Source: a bacterium (GTDB lineage Bacteria > Verrucomicrobiota > Kiritimatiellia > RFP12 > DVOR01). Taken from it: 46,461 nt of DNA. The position numbers and the translations under genes were made by a program. How positions within the stretch are numbered: position 1 is the stretch's first letter; every line of letters starts with the position of its first letter. Location: NCBI GenBank assembly GCA_030535915.1, contig JAUNQZ010000003.1:1-46461 (forward strand), in the 5' to 3' direction. The notes under the pieces are model-generated. The model made no database searches. It had not been told where the DNA came from and was given only the letters and a program-made list of their open reading frames with translations. Below, piece by piece: positions 7,913-16,861 of the stretch.

Positions 7913-9082
7913 ATGTCTAACATTGCTATTCTCGCACAAGAAACAGACGCAATCATTGTCGGCGCAGGTCTTTGGGGATGCGTCGTTGCACGCGAACTTG
8001 CAGAAGCTGGCTATCGAGTTCTCGTTCTTGAATCACGTGCCCTCCCTGGTGGAAATGCACGTAGTGCTATTGACCCTAAAACAGGTATTGAATGCCACTG
8101 TTATGGCGCACACATTTTCCACACTTCCGACGAACGCGTATGGGAATATGCTAATCGATTCGCCACCTTTACAGATTATCGTCATAGTGTCCTTACCAAA
8201 CATAAGGGCAAGGTCTATTTCATGCCTCTTGGCCTTACACTTATTAATGCTTTCTATGGGACCGATTTAACCCCAGCAGAAGTTCCAGGCTTCATTGCTC
8301 AAGAAGTTGCAAAGGCTGGTTTAACAGGCGAACCCCAAAATCTTGAAGAGCAAGCAATTTCGCTTATTGGTCGCCCTCTCTACGAAGCATTCATTAAAGG
8401 GTACACCCAAAAACAGTGGAATACAGACCCTAAAAATCTTCCAGCCTTTATCATTCGTCGTCTTCCCGTTCGAGCAAATTATAACACCTCTTACTTCAAC
8501 GATACGCATCAAGGCGTTCCTCGCGATGGTTATTTTGCCATCTTTGAAAAACTTCTTGACCACCCTAACATTACACTCAAGTGCAATGTTGATTATTTCT
8601 CTGTTCGCGAAGAACTTCCAACCGACAAACCCCTCTTCTACAGTGGTGCAATTGATGCCTATTTTAACTACTGTCATGGCGAACTCCCTTGGCGTGGATT
8701 AAAATTTGAATGGGAAACGCTTCCTGTTCAAGATGCACAAGGCACAACCGTTATGAATTACGCCGATAGCGATATCCCCTATACTCGTATCCACGAATTC
8801 AAACACTTCCACCCTGAACGCAAAGAAATCTTTACGTCTAATAAAACCATTATTTGCCGTGAATATCCCGCTGATTGGAAGCGTGGCGACATCCCCTACT
8901 ATCCTGTTAACGCCGATACAACCGCCGCAACGCTTGAAAAGTACCAAGCAGAAGCAGCCAAGTGTAACAATGTTATCTTCGGCGGTCGCCTCGGTGAATA
9001 TAAGTACTATGACATGGATAAAATCATCGCACGAGCACTTGATCAAGTCCATGCATGGCTTGATTCTCAACCCTCCAAATAA
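7913..9082 (+). CDS. glf: UDP-galactopyranose mutase
   Basis: This 389-residue flavoenzyme converts UDP-galactopyranose to UDP-galactofuranose for surface glycans. The start at 7913 is chosen for GAAAGGA about 9 nt upstream; an in-frame ATG at 7793 lies inside lepB. The N-terminal FAD-binding motif is IIVGAGLWGCVVARELAEAGYRV split around residues 14-36 with LESRALPGGNA after it. Characteristic GLF text follows: YGAHIFHTSDERVW, FIKGYTQKQWNTDP, RLPVRANYNTSYFNDTHQG, PRDGYF and a C-terminal FGGRLGEYKYYDMD. All core motifs look intact. It lies 29 nt after lepB. Confidence 0.96.
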   Translation: MSNIAILAQETDAIIVGAGLWGCVVARELAEAGYRVLVLESRALPGGNARSAIDPKTGIECHCYGAHIFHTSDERVWEYANRFATFTDYRHSVLTKHKGKVYFMPLGLTLINAFYGTDLTPAEVPGFIAQEVAKAGLTGEPQNLEEQAISLIGRPLYEAFIKGYTQKQWNTDPKNLPAFIIRRLPVRANYNTSYFNDTHQGVPRDGYFAIFEKLLDHPNITLKCNVDYFSVREELPTDKPLFYSGAIDAYFNYCHGELPWRGLKFEWETLPVQDAQGTTVMNYADSDIPYTRIHEFKHFHPERKEIFTSNKTIICREYPADWKRGDIPYYPVNADTTAATLEKYQAEAAKCNNVIFGGRLGEYKYYDMDKIIARALDQVHAWLDSQPSK

Positions 9083-9100
9083 TTGCTAGGAAGTTCTCCG

Positions 9101-9907
9101 ATGGACGCCATCAAACAGATTACACTTACGCTTCTAACGACACTTCTTCCGTTTACTTTGACGGCTGCAGTAGAAGATTTTATGATTTCTCCACTTGAGT
9201 TGCCATCTGCAGAAATAGCGGGGGATCCCATGGGAGCTCTTCCTCGATTAGAACATGACAGTTATGATTGGTATAAACGCCACGCGCTTATTTGTCATAC
9301 CCTTTCCGAAAGTGAACCTGAAATTCTTCTTCTTGGAGATTCAATTACTCACTTTTGGGGCCCTCACAATGATGGTACACCTCAACGAGGTTTAAACGCA
9401 TGGGAAAAGACCTTTTCTAACTATAAGGTCCTCAATGCCGGGTTTGGCTGGGATCGTGTTCAAAATCTTCGATGGCGACTTGAGAATGGTGAAGCGCCAA
9501 AAAAAGACCCAAAACTCATCATTCTCCACATCGGCACAAACAATTCTTCGCAAACTAAAAATGCTCGCCAAAGTACGCCTGAAGAAACTGCAAAAGCTAT
9601 TTATATGCTCACGGAGGAGCTCCTCCAACGCTATCCGTCTACACGTATTCTCCTCTTTGAAATTTTCCCTCGAGATGCTAAAAATAGCCCTACTCGTCAG
9701 TGGATTGACGCTACCAATAAATACTTTGACAAACTCCCCTTAGATTCTCGCGTTACATTAATCTCCCTTTACCATGTCCTTACACAACCCGATGGAGAAC
9801 GTATCCCTTCGGCTTATGCCGATCGAGTCCATCTCTCTGATAAAGGATATGATATTTGGGCTCGTGCGATTCAGCGACACCTTCCACCAAAGAAGTCTAT
9901 AAAATGA
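9101..9907 (+). CDS. Secreted SGNH/GDSL hydrolase (PAF-acetylhydrolase-like)
   Basis: This 268-residue protein starts at ATG 9101, 7 nt after AGGAAG. It has a signal peptide (about residues 1-23) and an SGNH esterase fold. Nucleophile Ser81 is in LLLGDSITHFWG, the oxyanion Gly/Asn are in the regions around AGFGWDR and HIGTNNS (N147), and the Asp241/His244 pair is in DRVHLSDKGY. The family deacylates lipids, glycans or peptidoglycan; the substrate here is unknown, and its place next to glf hints at envelope glycan O-deacetylation (inference). The stop overlaps the next gene by ATGA. Confidence 0.88.
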   Translation: MDAIKQITLTLLTTLLPFTLTAAVEDFMISPLELPSAEIAGDPMGALPRLEHDSYDWYKRHALICHTLSESEPEILLLGDSITHFWGPHNDGTPQRGLNAWEKTFSNYKVLNAGFGWDRVQNLRWRLENGEAPKKDPKLIILHIGTNNSSQTKNARQSTPEETAKAIYMLTEELLQRYPSTRILLFEIFPRDAKNSPTRQWIDATNKYFDKLPLDSRVTLISLYHVLTQPDGERIPSAYADRVHLSDKGYDIWARAIQRHLPPKKSIK

Positions 9908-10365
9908 AGACCACCTCCCCTTGGCAACATTTTATCATGCGATTTTGGCATTGGTGGGATAAACGCAAAGGTCGCGTTGACGAAAAACTTGGGCCTTGGG
10001 GAGAGCGTTGGGCTACGCGTTTTCTCCGTCTTCATGGGTGTCGTATCCTTGCGATGAATGTACATCCTATTCGTCATGGTGAAGTTGATATCATTGCACG
10101 AAAAAGAGGAATGACCCTCTTTATTGAAGTTAAAACGCGTCGAAATGAAATCATTGGGCGTCCAATTGATGCTATCACGACACAAAAACGAGAACATCTC
10201 CGTCGTTGTGCAACTGCGTGGCTTGCACAACAACGGCTTCTTGGAACTTCTCATCTCTACCGGTTTGATGCTATTGAAGTTATTGGCACTCCAAAGAAAG
10301 GGATTCCAACTATCCGTTGGATTCCGTCAATTAACATGGAAATGACCCGCTTCCCTGATATTTAA
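9904..10365 (+). CDS. YraN/UPF0102 nuclease-fold protein
   Basis: This 153-residue protein of the UPF0102 family has a restriction-endonuclease-like fold. It starts at ATG 9904, overlapping the esterase stop. After a roughly 30-residue basic N-terminal extension come GERWATRFLRLHGCRIL, HGEVDIIARK (E60, D62) and TLFIEVKTRR (E75, K77), which form the PD-(D/E)xK-type site. The molecular function is unproven; links to recombination and natural competence have been suggested for homologues. It closes the left + strand run. Confidence 0.9.
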   Translation: MKTTSPWQHFIMRFWHWWDKRKGRVDEKLGPWGERWATRFLRLHGCRILAMNVHPIRHGEVDIIARKRGMTLFIEVKTRRNEIIGRPIDAITTQKREHLRRCATAWLAQQRLLGTSHLYRFDAIEVIGTPKKGIPTIRWIPSINMEMTRFPDI

Positions 10366-10481
10366 ACTTTAAATGAAATTCGTTCTTTCAAATTTAATTA
10401 TACAATATCTATTTTAATTCAAGCGATGCCGTTATTCCTTCAATTTTAATCACAACCATTTTATGTTATAATACACACGCT
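10366..10481 (+). other. AT-rich intergenic region with promoter
   Basis: This 116-bp gap between the YraN gene and the M42 peptidase gene is strongly AT-rich. A loose AT hairpin can be drawn around 10366-10410 but there is no T-run, so no convincing terminator. The only clear signal is an extended -10 promoter at 10464-10472. Confidence 0.5.
10464..10472 (+). promoter_or_regulatory. Extended -10 promoter of the M42 peptidase gene, probably leaderless
   Basis: TGT followed by TATAAT (10467-10472) is an extended -10 element. No good -35 hexamer is seen at 16-18 nt. The ATG at 10482 begins 9 nt after the box, so transcription should start at or within a few bases of the start codon. No Shine-Dalgarno sequence lies between. 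Confidence 0.65.
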
Positions 10482-11444
10482 ATGGAAACGTTCAACACAT
10501 TACATCAATTATGTTCCCTTCACTCCACTCCGGGAGATGAAGAAGAAGTCTTTCAATTTCTTGAAAAAACATGGCAAGAACAAAATCTTGACATCATACA
10601 CTTAGGTAAATATGCCATTATTGCACAACCTGGAGAACGCCGAAAAACAGACACGATTCTTCTTGTAGCGCATGCTGACAGCCCAGGTTTTACAGTTTCA
10701 AGCATTCAATCAGCAACGGAACTTGAGGTCCTTGTTCTCGGAGGGATTCATCCCGAAGAGACTGACCTTCAACTCAAACTTCCAAATGGAGAACGTATTC
10801 TAGCACACCTTCATGCTCCCGATGAAAATTGGACTCGTTCGATGCCACTCAAAGTAACACTTTCAAAGTCTTGCACAACAGTACAAAAAGGCGACCGCCT
10901 TTGTTGGGCTCCTCGTTGGGAAAAAGATGAAATTGGAAATATTCATTCACCTTTTCTTGACAATCGCATTGCTTGTGCCCTCATTGCTGACTGGTATCGC
11001 TTTTATAGTCATTTACTTCCGTCCTATAATGTCGTACTTGCGGCAACTGCGATGGAAGAAATTAATGGATTTGGCGCAAATGTTCTCGCGCGTCATGTTC
11101 AAGCCGACCTTGCGATTGCTCTTGATGTCACTTATGAGAATGAAAAGCAAGAGGTTCGTATGGGACAAGGTCCTGTAATTACACTCTCCGATGCCTCCGT
11201 TATTCTTTCTCCATTAGAACGCGACAAACTCCTCGCCTCTCATATCCCTCTTCAAACTGAAGTCTATAACACTTCTGGAACAGATGCTCGAGCCTTCCCT
11301 GTACTCGGCAATACGCTTCCTGTTATAGCACTTCTCCTTGCAACACGCGGGAATCACTCTCCTCTTGAATCCATTAGTACGAATGATCTTATACATTGGC
11401 CCACCGCCATTGCGACCCTCGCAGAATGTCTACTCAAGCGTTAA
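10482..11444 (+). CDS. M42 family metallo-aminopeptidase
   Basis: This 320-residue cytosolic peptidase has the M42 layout of a catalytic domain with an inserted PDZ-like dimerisation domain. Metal and catalytic residues are visible: H64 and D66 (AHAD), D160 (LDNR), the E192-E193 pair (TAMEEI), D215 (ALDV) and H292 (NHSPLE). Family members are tetrahedral-particle aminopeptidases that trim peptides, and some annotated as endoglucanases belong here. It is monocistronic, with its own promoter and an apparently leaderless start, and is followed 16 nt later by a strong terminator hairpin. Confidence 0.92.
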   Translation: METFNTLHQLCSLHSTPGDEEEVFQFLEKTWQEQNLDIIHLGKYAIIAQPGERRKTDTILLVAHADSPGFTVSSIQSATELEVLVLGGIHPEETDLQLKLPNGERILAHLHAPDENWTRSMPLKVTLSKSCTTVQKGDRLCWAPRWEKDEIGNIHSPFLDNRIACALIADWYRFYSHLLPSYNVVLAATAMEEINGFGANVLARHVQADLAIALDVTYENEKQEVRMGQGPVITLSDASVILSPLERDKLLASHIPLQTEVYNTSGTDARAFPVLGNTLPVIALLLATRGNHSPLESISTNDLIHWPTAIATLAECLLKR

Positions 11445-11460
11445 TTCAAAAATCAATAAA

Positions 11461-11504
11461 ATTAAATAAAAAAGTTCTCGCTATCGAGAACTTTTTTATT
11501 TAAT
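11461..11504. terminator. Bidirectional terminator, perfect 20-bp stem
   Basis: Bases 11461-11480 and 11485-11504 are exact reverse complements around the 4-nt loop CTAT, with AGTTCTCG/CGAGAACT at the core and A-runs and T-runs forming the outer stem. It sits between the convergent M42 peptidase and RNA methyltransferase genes and can end transcription from both sides. Confidence 0.93.
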
Positions 11505-11508
11505 CATT

Positions 11509-12267
11509 TTATTTATGTGGATTTTCCTTCCCCTCTGGCGAGGTATGATTTCCTGCCCAAGAGGCTTGACGAGCAACACCCATCATAATGCGTGCATCAG
11601 GATCACTCTTAATCCCTCGAGAGAAGACACGTTGAAATCCTTGCATCATGTGATCAGCCTTTTGTTCATCCATAAAACCAATGTCTAGCATAGCCTGACG
11701 CCAACGCGTCATAAATGCATCCTTCGTCGCTTGACTTGCAAGTGAAACGGCTTCTTCAACAGGACTTACATAAGTTCCCGTTGCAGTATAAAGTTCATAC
11801 GCAACAATGAGAAGCGCTTGAGAGAGATTAAGGCTCTGGTAATTCTCATCTACAGGAATACGAATCAAATGCGTACATTGTGCAACTTCATCGTTGTGTA
11901 AACCTTGATCTTCTCGTCCAAAAACAATCGCGACTGGAGCATGCGCAGCAATACGAAGAATTTCTGGAGCGAGGATTCGAGGTGTTTGAACGGTTGCACG
12001 ATAGAGACCGCCGCGTGCCGTTGTGCCAATGACCGCAGCACAATCTGCAATCGCCTCCTGAAATGTCGCAACTTCTTTACGCGCATCCATAATATCCGTG
12101 GCGTGTACGGCCATCTTCCGACCATCACTCCAATCATCATGGATACGAGAGGCTGCGAGCGTTAAATGACGAAGCCCCATATTGGCCATGGCGCGACAAA
12201 TGCTACCCACATTTCCAGAATAGAGTGTACCAACAAGAACAATGCGAATATTATCTAAGGGATTCAT
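11509..12267 (-). CDS. TrmJ/TrmH-like SPOUT RNA 2'-O-methyltransferase
   Basis: This 252-residue protein starts at the ATG overlapping the hisA stop (TGATG); GAGGAG lies about 8 nt upstream. It shows the SpoU/TrmH fold: NIRIVLVGTLYSGNVGSICRAMANMG at the N-terminus, then AAVIGTTARGG, and the knot motifs VFGREDQGL and YQSLNLSQALLIVAYEL. The length and C-terminal helical region match TrmJ, which methylates position 32 of tRNAs, but rRNA substrates cannot be ruled out. It is the last gene of the long - strand operon and ends next to the shared terminator. Confidence 0.9.
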   Translation of the reverse strand: MNPLDNIRIVLVGTLYSGNVGSICRAMANMGLRHLTLAASRIHDDWSDGRKMAVHATDIMDARKEVATFQEAIADCAAVIGTTARGGLYRATVQTPRILAPEILRIAAHAPVAIVFGREDQGLHNDEVAQCTHLIRIPVDENYQSLNLSQALLIVAYELYTATGTYVSPVEEAVSLASQATKDAFMTRWRQAMLDIGFMDEQKADHMMQGFQRVFSRGIKSDPDARIMMGVARQASWAGNHTSPEGKENPHK

Positions 12268-13007
12268 CACAAAGACTCCTCTTTATTTGTCGCGGCAATC
12301 ATTTCAGGGAGGGAGGTGATGCCTTCGTAAAGTGCTTTACCAACAATTGCTCCTGCGATGTTGGGTCGTTGGAGGGCTACGAGGGCTTTCACATGTTCGG
12401 GTAATGAAACGCCTCCCGAAGCGATAATATTGACCTGCGGAACGGCATCGGCCATTTCTGCCATCGCGGAAAGATTTGTGCCCGCAAGCATACCGTCTGT
12501 TGCTGTGTCGGTGTAGATTATCGTTTGTACGCCACAATCGGCCACGCGTTTAGCAAGGTCTGTCGCACGTACGGTTGAGGTTTCCACCCAACCGCGGGTT
12601 TGTACAAAGCCTCCTCGTGCATCAATGCCAACGGCAATACGCGAGCCATATTGTTCCACCCAACGTTTGAGGATGGTGGTATCTTCGAGTGCACGCGTAC
12701 CGATAATGGCTCGTGTCACTCCAGCCTCCATCAATGGAAGCAATGCTTCATCTGAACGCAACCCACCACCGACCTCAACCTTTAATCCGCAGTGCTGAAT
12801 AATTTGTGCAATGACATCTGCATGTTTTGGCTGTCCATGAAATGCACCATCTAAGTCAACAACATGAAGCCATTCTGCGCCAGCGTCTCGGAAGGTCTGT
12901 GCTTGTGCCACAGGATTGTCAGAATAAATTGTCTTTTGATTAGCATCGCCTTGTTTAAGACGAACACAACAGTGATCCATTAAATCAATTGCAGGAAGAA
13001 TATACAT
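12267..13007 (-). CDS. hisA: Phosphoribosylformimino-5-aminoimidazole carboxamide ribotide isomerase (HisA)
   Basis: This 246-residue (beta/alpha)8-barrel catalyses the fourth step of histidine synthesis. Catalytic Asp8 (LPAIDLM) and the second Asp in AVGIDARGG are present, as are phosphate-binding VEVGGGLR, IIGTRAL and IIASGGVS. The gene lies 39 nt after hisB and overlaps the methyltransferase gene. No Shine-Dalgarno is obvious before the ATG. The remaining his genes (hisG, D, F, H, I/E) are not in the window. Confidence 0.96.
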   Translation of the reverse strand: MYILPAIDLMDHCCVRLKQGDANQKTIYSDNPVAQAQTFRDAGAEWLHVVDLDGAFHGQPKHADVIAQIIQHCGLKVEVGGGLRSDEALLPLMEAGVTRAIIGTRALEDTTILKRWVEQYGSRIAVGIDARGGFVQTRGWVETSTVRATDLAKRVADCGVQTIIYTDTATDGMLAGTNLSAMAEMADAVPQVNIIASGGVSLPEHVKALVALQRPNIAGAIVGKALYEGITSLPEMIAATNKEESL

Positions 13008-13046
13008 GGGGAAGAATGAATTATGAATGACGAATATGACAGTGGA

Positions 13047-13637
13047 TTATAAATCAAGTTTGCCTTTGCTAGAGGGGATGCCTGTTTCGCGGGGGTCGTC
13101 TTCGAGTGCCATGCGGAGGGCGCGTGCGAGACCTTTAAAGACCGCTTCGTAAGCGTGGTGGACTTCGGCGCCGTAGGGTTGAATGACATGCAGATTCATC
13201 TTGGCATGGGTAACGAACGCACGCATGAATTCTTCAAGTAATTGAACATTGAAATCGCGAATGTGCTGCTCGGGGTGGGAAATTTTCCAGACGAGATAAG
13301 CTCGACCACCAAGATCTACAAGTACATCTGCACGAGCCTCATCCATCGGGAGCATCATTGAGCCATAACGACGGATTCCACGGCGCTCACCTAATGCTTG
13401 ATCAAAAGCTTGGCCAAGAACGAGGCCGATATCTTCCACCGTGTGGTGATAGTCCACATGTAGATCGCCCACGCAGGTAAGGTCTAAGTCGATTAATGCG
13501 TGGCGCGAGAAGAGTTCAAGCATGTGGTCAAAGAAACCAATGCCCGTTGCAATGTTATGTTTTCCCGTACCATCGAGATTGAGCGTGAGCGTGATATCGG
13601 TTTCACGCGTCTTTCGAGTTAATGTTGCTGTACGCAT
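13047..13637 (-). CDS. hisB: Imidazoleglycerol-phosphate dehydratase (HisB)
   Basis: This 196-residue protein is the monofunctional bacterial form, without the histidinol-phosphatase domain of enterobacteria. The duplicated manganese-binding His motifs are present: GIGFFDHMLELFSRH, DYHHTVEDIGLVLGQA, VTHAKMNLH and HHAYEAVFKGLARAL. The start is supported by AAGGA 6 nt upstream. It sits between hisC (9-nt gap) and hisA, the expected partners in histidine synthesis. Confidence 0.97.
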   Translation of the reverse strand: MRTATLTRKTRETDITLTLNLDGTGKHNIATGIGFFDHMLELFSRHALIDLDLTCVGDLHVDYHHTVEDIGLVLGQAFDQALGERRGIRRYGSMMLPMDEARADVLVDLGGRAYLVWKISHPEQHIRDFNVQLLEEFMRAFVTHAKMNLHVIQPYGAEVHHAYEAVFKGLARALRMALEDDPRETGIPSSKGKLDL

Positions 13638-13646
13638 AGGGAGTCC

Positions 13647-14681
13647 TTATAAGTGTTGAAGCAATTGATCCATTTGTTCGTCTGTACCAATGGTAATACG
13701 TAACCATTGCCCCGTTGTTGGGCCTGGGAAATAACGCACATAGAGATGTTTTTCACGTAAGGCGGCAAACATCTCCGCAGCTTCCATTGGCGCTGGTGGC
13801 TTAGCAAAGAGGAAATTCGTTGCGGAAGGAAGGATTGTCCATCCACGCGTTTCAAGCATATGGGTGACACGCTCACGAGTAGCTTGGATTTTCTTTACAT
13901 TCGCTTGCATGTAGGAGAGATCTTCCAAAGCAGCCGTACCGATACATTGCGCAAGGGCGTCCATATTGTAGGAGTCCTTAATTTTGTACAATGCATCAAT
14001 CAATGGCTTCGGACCTACACAATAGCCAAAGCGAACACCCGCAAGCGAAAAGCTCTTAGAGAGGGTTCGCATAACCAACATATTGGTATTTTCAGGCGAA
14101 ACGGCATACGCCATACAATTGGCTGGCGCAAAATCTGCATAAGCTTCATCGACAAGTACAACGCCTTGGAAGGTCTTTGCAAATGTTGCGATTACCTCGG
14201 GGTCTACCATCCGCGAGGTTGGTGCATTGGGATTGGTCCACACAAAGAGATCTGCAAAATCCGCGGGTGGCGTTGGGCAAGTAAAATCATCATTTAATGG
14301 TAATGTCTTCACTTGTGCGTCACGAATCGCAGCAAGCACACTGTACAATGAATAGGTCGGATGGAAAAATCCAATGGTTCCATTCACTTCAACAAATGCA
14401 CGGGTAAAGAGCGCAAGTATTTCATCCGATCCATTTCCAACAAAAACATTGTCCACCGAGCAACCATTATTCTTTGCAATGACTTCGCGGGCACGCATAA
14501 AATTGGGATCGGGATAAAGGCGTAGGGTTCGCCAATCAAACGCAGCCAATGCCTCCCCTACCCTTGGTGTGGGTGGATAAGGGTTTTCATTCGTATTGAG
14601 TTTAACCATTCCCTCAAAGTGAGGTTGCTCTCCAGGCGTATAGCCATCCAAGGCCTCAACATGTTTACAAATATAGCTCAT
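13647..14681 (-). CDS. hisC: Histidinol-phosphate aminotransferase (HisC)
   Basis: This 344-residue fold-type I PLP aminotransferase has KLNTNENPYPP, VGNGSDEIL, FFHPTYSLY, NPNAPTSR, VDEAYADFA and the PLP-binding Lys209 in MRTLSKSFSLAGVRFGY. The order and spacing are typical of HisC. GAGG lies 4-5 nt before the ATG. The direct partners hisB and hisA follow, while pdxB, an enzyme of PLP cofactor synthesis, lies 9 nt upstream; this links cofactor and user in one transcript. Confidence 0.95.
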   Translation of the reverse strand: MSYICKHVEALDGYTPGEQPHFEGMVKLNTNENPYPPTPRVGEALAAFDWRTLRLYPDPNFMRAREVIAKNNGCSVDNVFVGNGSDEILALFTRAFVEVNGTIGFFHPTYSLYSVLAAIRDAQVKTLPLNDDFTCPTPPADFADLFVWTNPNAPTSRMVDPEVIATFAKTFQGVVLVDEAYADFAPANCMAYAVSPENTNMLVMRTLSKSFSLAGVRFGYCVGPKPLIDALYKIKDSYNMDALAQCIGTAALEDLSYMQANVKKIQATRERVTHMLETRGWTILPSATNFLFAKPPAPMEAAEMFAALREKHLYVRYFPGPTTGQWLRITIGTDEQMDQLLQHL

Positions 14682-14690
14682 AATGCCTCG

Positions 14691-15947
14691 TTATGCTTTT
14701 TTACGAGAAGTTTTTACAACTGTTTTTTTCTTGGTCATTGTTTTCGTTGCTTTTGTTTTTGCAACAGGCGCTTTTGCTCTTGGAACAACGGGTTTCACTT
14801 GAAACCCAAGCGCTGCTAACTTTTGCAACAATTCCTGCGACGCATTTTTAATCGCAACCGTTGTTGCATCAAAGTGCCGACGGAAGGGATAATTCTTACG
14901 CAACGCATCAAAGTTCGCTTTGCGTTTCTCAACATTCCCATCAAACGCTTGACGGAAACGTTGCGTATCCCCCTCGATATCACAGGTTTTTTTCACAATC
15001 GCACGCAAACACGCATCATCGTGAGGAAACTTCGCGGCATCAAGGGTTACCTTTGCAACCAAGGCTGGAGGAAAGGGTGGATCTTCTCCAGGATCAACAT
15101 TAAGAAATTCACACGCACGCTTATAGACCATCAAAGTACCATTGGCCTTGCCTTCGTAAGCGTGTCCTGCGATATGTGGCGTTGCAAGGCAAGCAAGCGC
15201 TGCTAAATCAGGAGAATAATCAGGTTCACCCTCCCAACAATCAATCGCCACATCAGAAAGAAGACCTGCTCCCAACATCGTTGCGAGTAATGCATTATCA
15301 CAAATGGGTCCCCGTGCAAAATTAATCAACACAGCTCCAGGCTTAACCTTACGCACGAGCGGTCCTGAGAAAAGCCCTCGCGTCTTATGGGGCCCCTCAT
15401 TTGTTAAGGGCGTATGAAAGGTAATCACATCCGCTTGAGGGAGAAGTTCTTCCAATGAAATAAACGATTGTGCTTCACGGTCAAATTCATTCTCTTTCCG
15501 CGGCGGATCACAGCAAATGACCTTCATCCCAAGCGCTTCACGAGCGAAGCGGCAAACGATTTTACCAACATTACCAACGCCAACAACACCAAGCGTTGCA
15601 CCTTCCCAAGTGCGACCTTGCCGTTCACCAATCATCAACATAGCAGCGATGAAATAATTCGCCACGCTCTCTGCATTACAGCCAGGCGCATTGGTAAAAG
15701 GAATCCCCATTTGTTGCATCGCGGGGATATCAATATGGTCGGTTCCTACGACACCCGAACCAACAAAACGAACCTTTGAACCTTGCAAGAGATCAGCATT
15801 CACCTTACAGGTTGACCGCACAAACAAGAGATCCGCTCGCTTCACCTCTTTCGCCGTTAAGGTTCGACCATCAATGGCTTTTGCCTTTCCCAAACGAGGA
15901 AAAAGCGCATCGCCCAATTCCATATTACGATCGTAGAGAATATTCAT
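14691..15947 (-). CDS. pdxB: 4-phosphoerythronate dehydrogenase-like protein (PdxB) with lysine-rich tail
   Basis: This 418-residue NAD-dependent D-2-hydroxyacid dehydrogenase has the PdxB hallmarks VRSTCKVNADLL, FVGSGVVGTDHID and APGCNAESVANYF, Rossmann motif GVVGVGNVGKIV, catalytic Arg in NFARGP, a Glu in WEGEPD and His in TPHIAGHAYEGK. A PdxB-type C-terminal domain follows. It oxidises 4-phosphoerythronate in DXP-dependent PLP synthesis. About 35 extra residues at the C-terminus are rich in Lys, Ala and Thr and look like a histone-tail-like extension; this is unusual for the family. The start overlaps the hslO stop (TAATG). Confidence 0.87.
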   Translation of the reverse strand: MNILYDRNMELGDALFPRLGKAKAIDGRTLTAKEVKRADLLFVRSTCKVNADLLQGSKVRFVGSGVVGTDHIDIPAMQQMGIPFTNAPGCNAESVANYFIAAMLMIGERQGRTWEGATLGVVGVGNVGKIVCRFAREALGMKVICCDPPRKENEFDREAQSFISLEELLPQADVITFHTPLTNEGPHKTRGLFSGPLVRKVKPGAVLINFARGPICDNALLATMLGAGLLSDVAIDCWEGEPDYSPDLAALACLATPHIAGHAYEGKANGTLMVYKRACEFLNVDPGEDPPFPPALVAKVTLDAAKFPHDDACLRAIVKKTCDIEGDTQRFRQAFDGNVEKRKANFDALRKNYPFRRHFDATTVAIKNASQELLQKLAALGFQVKPVVPRAKAPVAKTKATKTMTKKKTVVKTSRKKA

Positions 15948-16858
15948 TATTTATCCAAAAGCGATTGGAGTTGTTCAACAGTAATCGTAAAACCTTTACC
16001 ACACATATGGCAATAAATATCAGATGAACGACCTTGTTCAATCATCGCCTCAATATCTTCACGCGGCAACGTCTTCAACATTGCAATTACGCGATCGGAC
16101 GAACAATGACATGCGAACTTCACTGGCATTTCTTCTGGTGCTGCCGTTGGCGTATCGAGATTAAAGAATTCAACGAGTTCTTGGATAGTCATTCCTCGAT
16201 CAAGTGCGTCTTGAACTTCACCCGAAGCAAAGCGTTGTTCAATGCGTTGATAAGTTTCCGTGGAAGCTTCCGGTAAGAAGTCGCACAAAAGCGCATGCGA
16301 ACACGCGACATAATTTTGTTTACTCGCAGCGGACAATTGCACCAATGCACGCCGTTGGAGGGACGAACAAAAGTATTCTTCAATGATATCCGTTACCGTG
16401 AGACGATCTTTGAAATTTAAATCAAAGACCGCATCCGTCTTCCCTCCATGTGCATCCGAACGGATCACACCGCAATGTGCGCTTCGACCCATTGCACGAT
16501 CAAAGAGTTCTTCCGTTGGTGCATCGGAATCATCCAAATCGGGCAAGACTTTACGACGCATATAACCACGAATCGTATGTCCATAAGAGCACTCGAGTAA
16601 GCCCCCGCCAATTTGACCATTCGGCAAATCCACACGTAATGAAATGCGTTGACCAGGAGCATCGAGAAGCGTTCCCAATAATGCCATCCCTCCAACGAAT
16701 TCTGCTTGCACAATCCCTGCGATAGGACCACAAAGATGATTACGCTCAAGCGTTTTCGAAGTATCGGTCACATTAGCGAGCACCAGCTTCACATGCGACT
16801 GAGGGCAATAGACCGAAAGCATTTTATCTAACGATTGTAACATCATTGTAAGGGTCAT
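15947..16858 (-). CDS. hslO: Redox-regulated chaperone Hsp33
   Basis: This protein of up to 303 residues has the Hsp33 substrate-binding fold with GPIAGIVQAEFVGGMALLG and the C-terminal zinc redox switch C250-H-C252 ... C283-HM-C286. In reduced cells the four Cys hold zinc; oxidation and unfolding activate the holdase. The start is uncertain: ATG 16858 directly follows AAAGG, whereas ATG 16846 lies 12 nt after it. It is 3 nt from the glycosyltransferase stop and overlaps pdxB. Confidence 0.93.
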   Translation of the reverse strand: MTLTMMLQSLDKMLSVYCPQSHVKLVLANVTDTSKTLERNHLCGPIAGIVQAEFVGGMALLGTLLDAPGQRISLRVDLPNGQIGGGLLECSYGHTIRGYMRRKVLPDLDDSDAPTEELFDRAMGRSAHCGVIRSDAHGGKTDAVFDLNFKDRLTVTDIIEEYFCSSLQRRALVQLSAASKQNYVACSHALLCDFLPEASTETYQRIEQRFASGEVQDALDRGMTIQELVEFFNLDTPTAAPEEMPVKFACHCSSDRVIAMLKTLPREDIEAMIEQGRSSDIYCHMCGKGFTITVEQLQSLLDK

Positions 16859-16861
16859 CCT

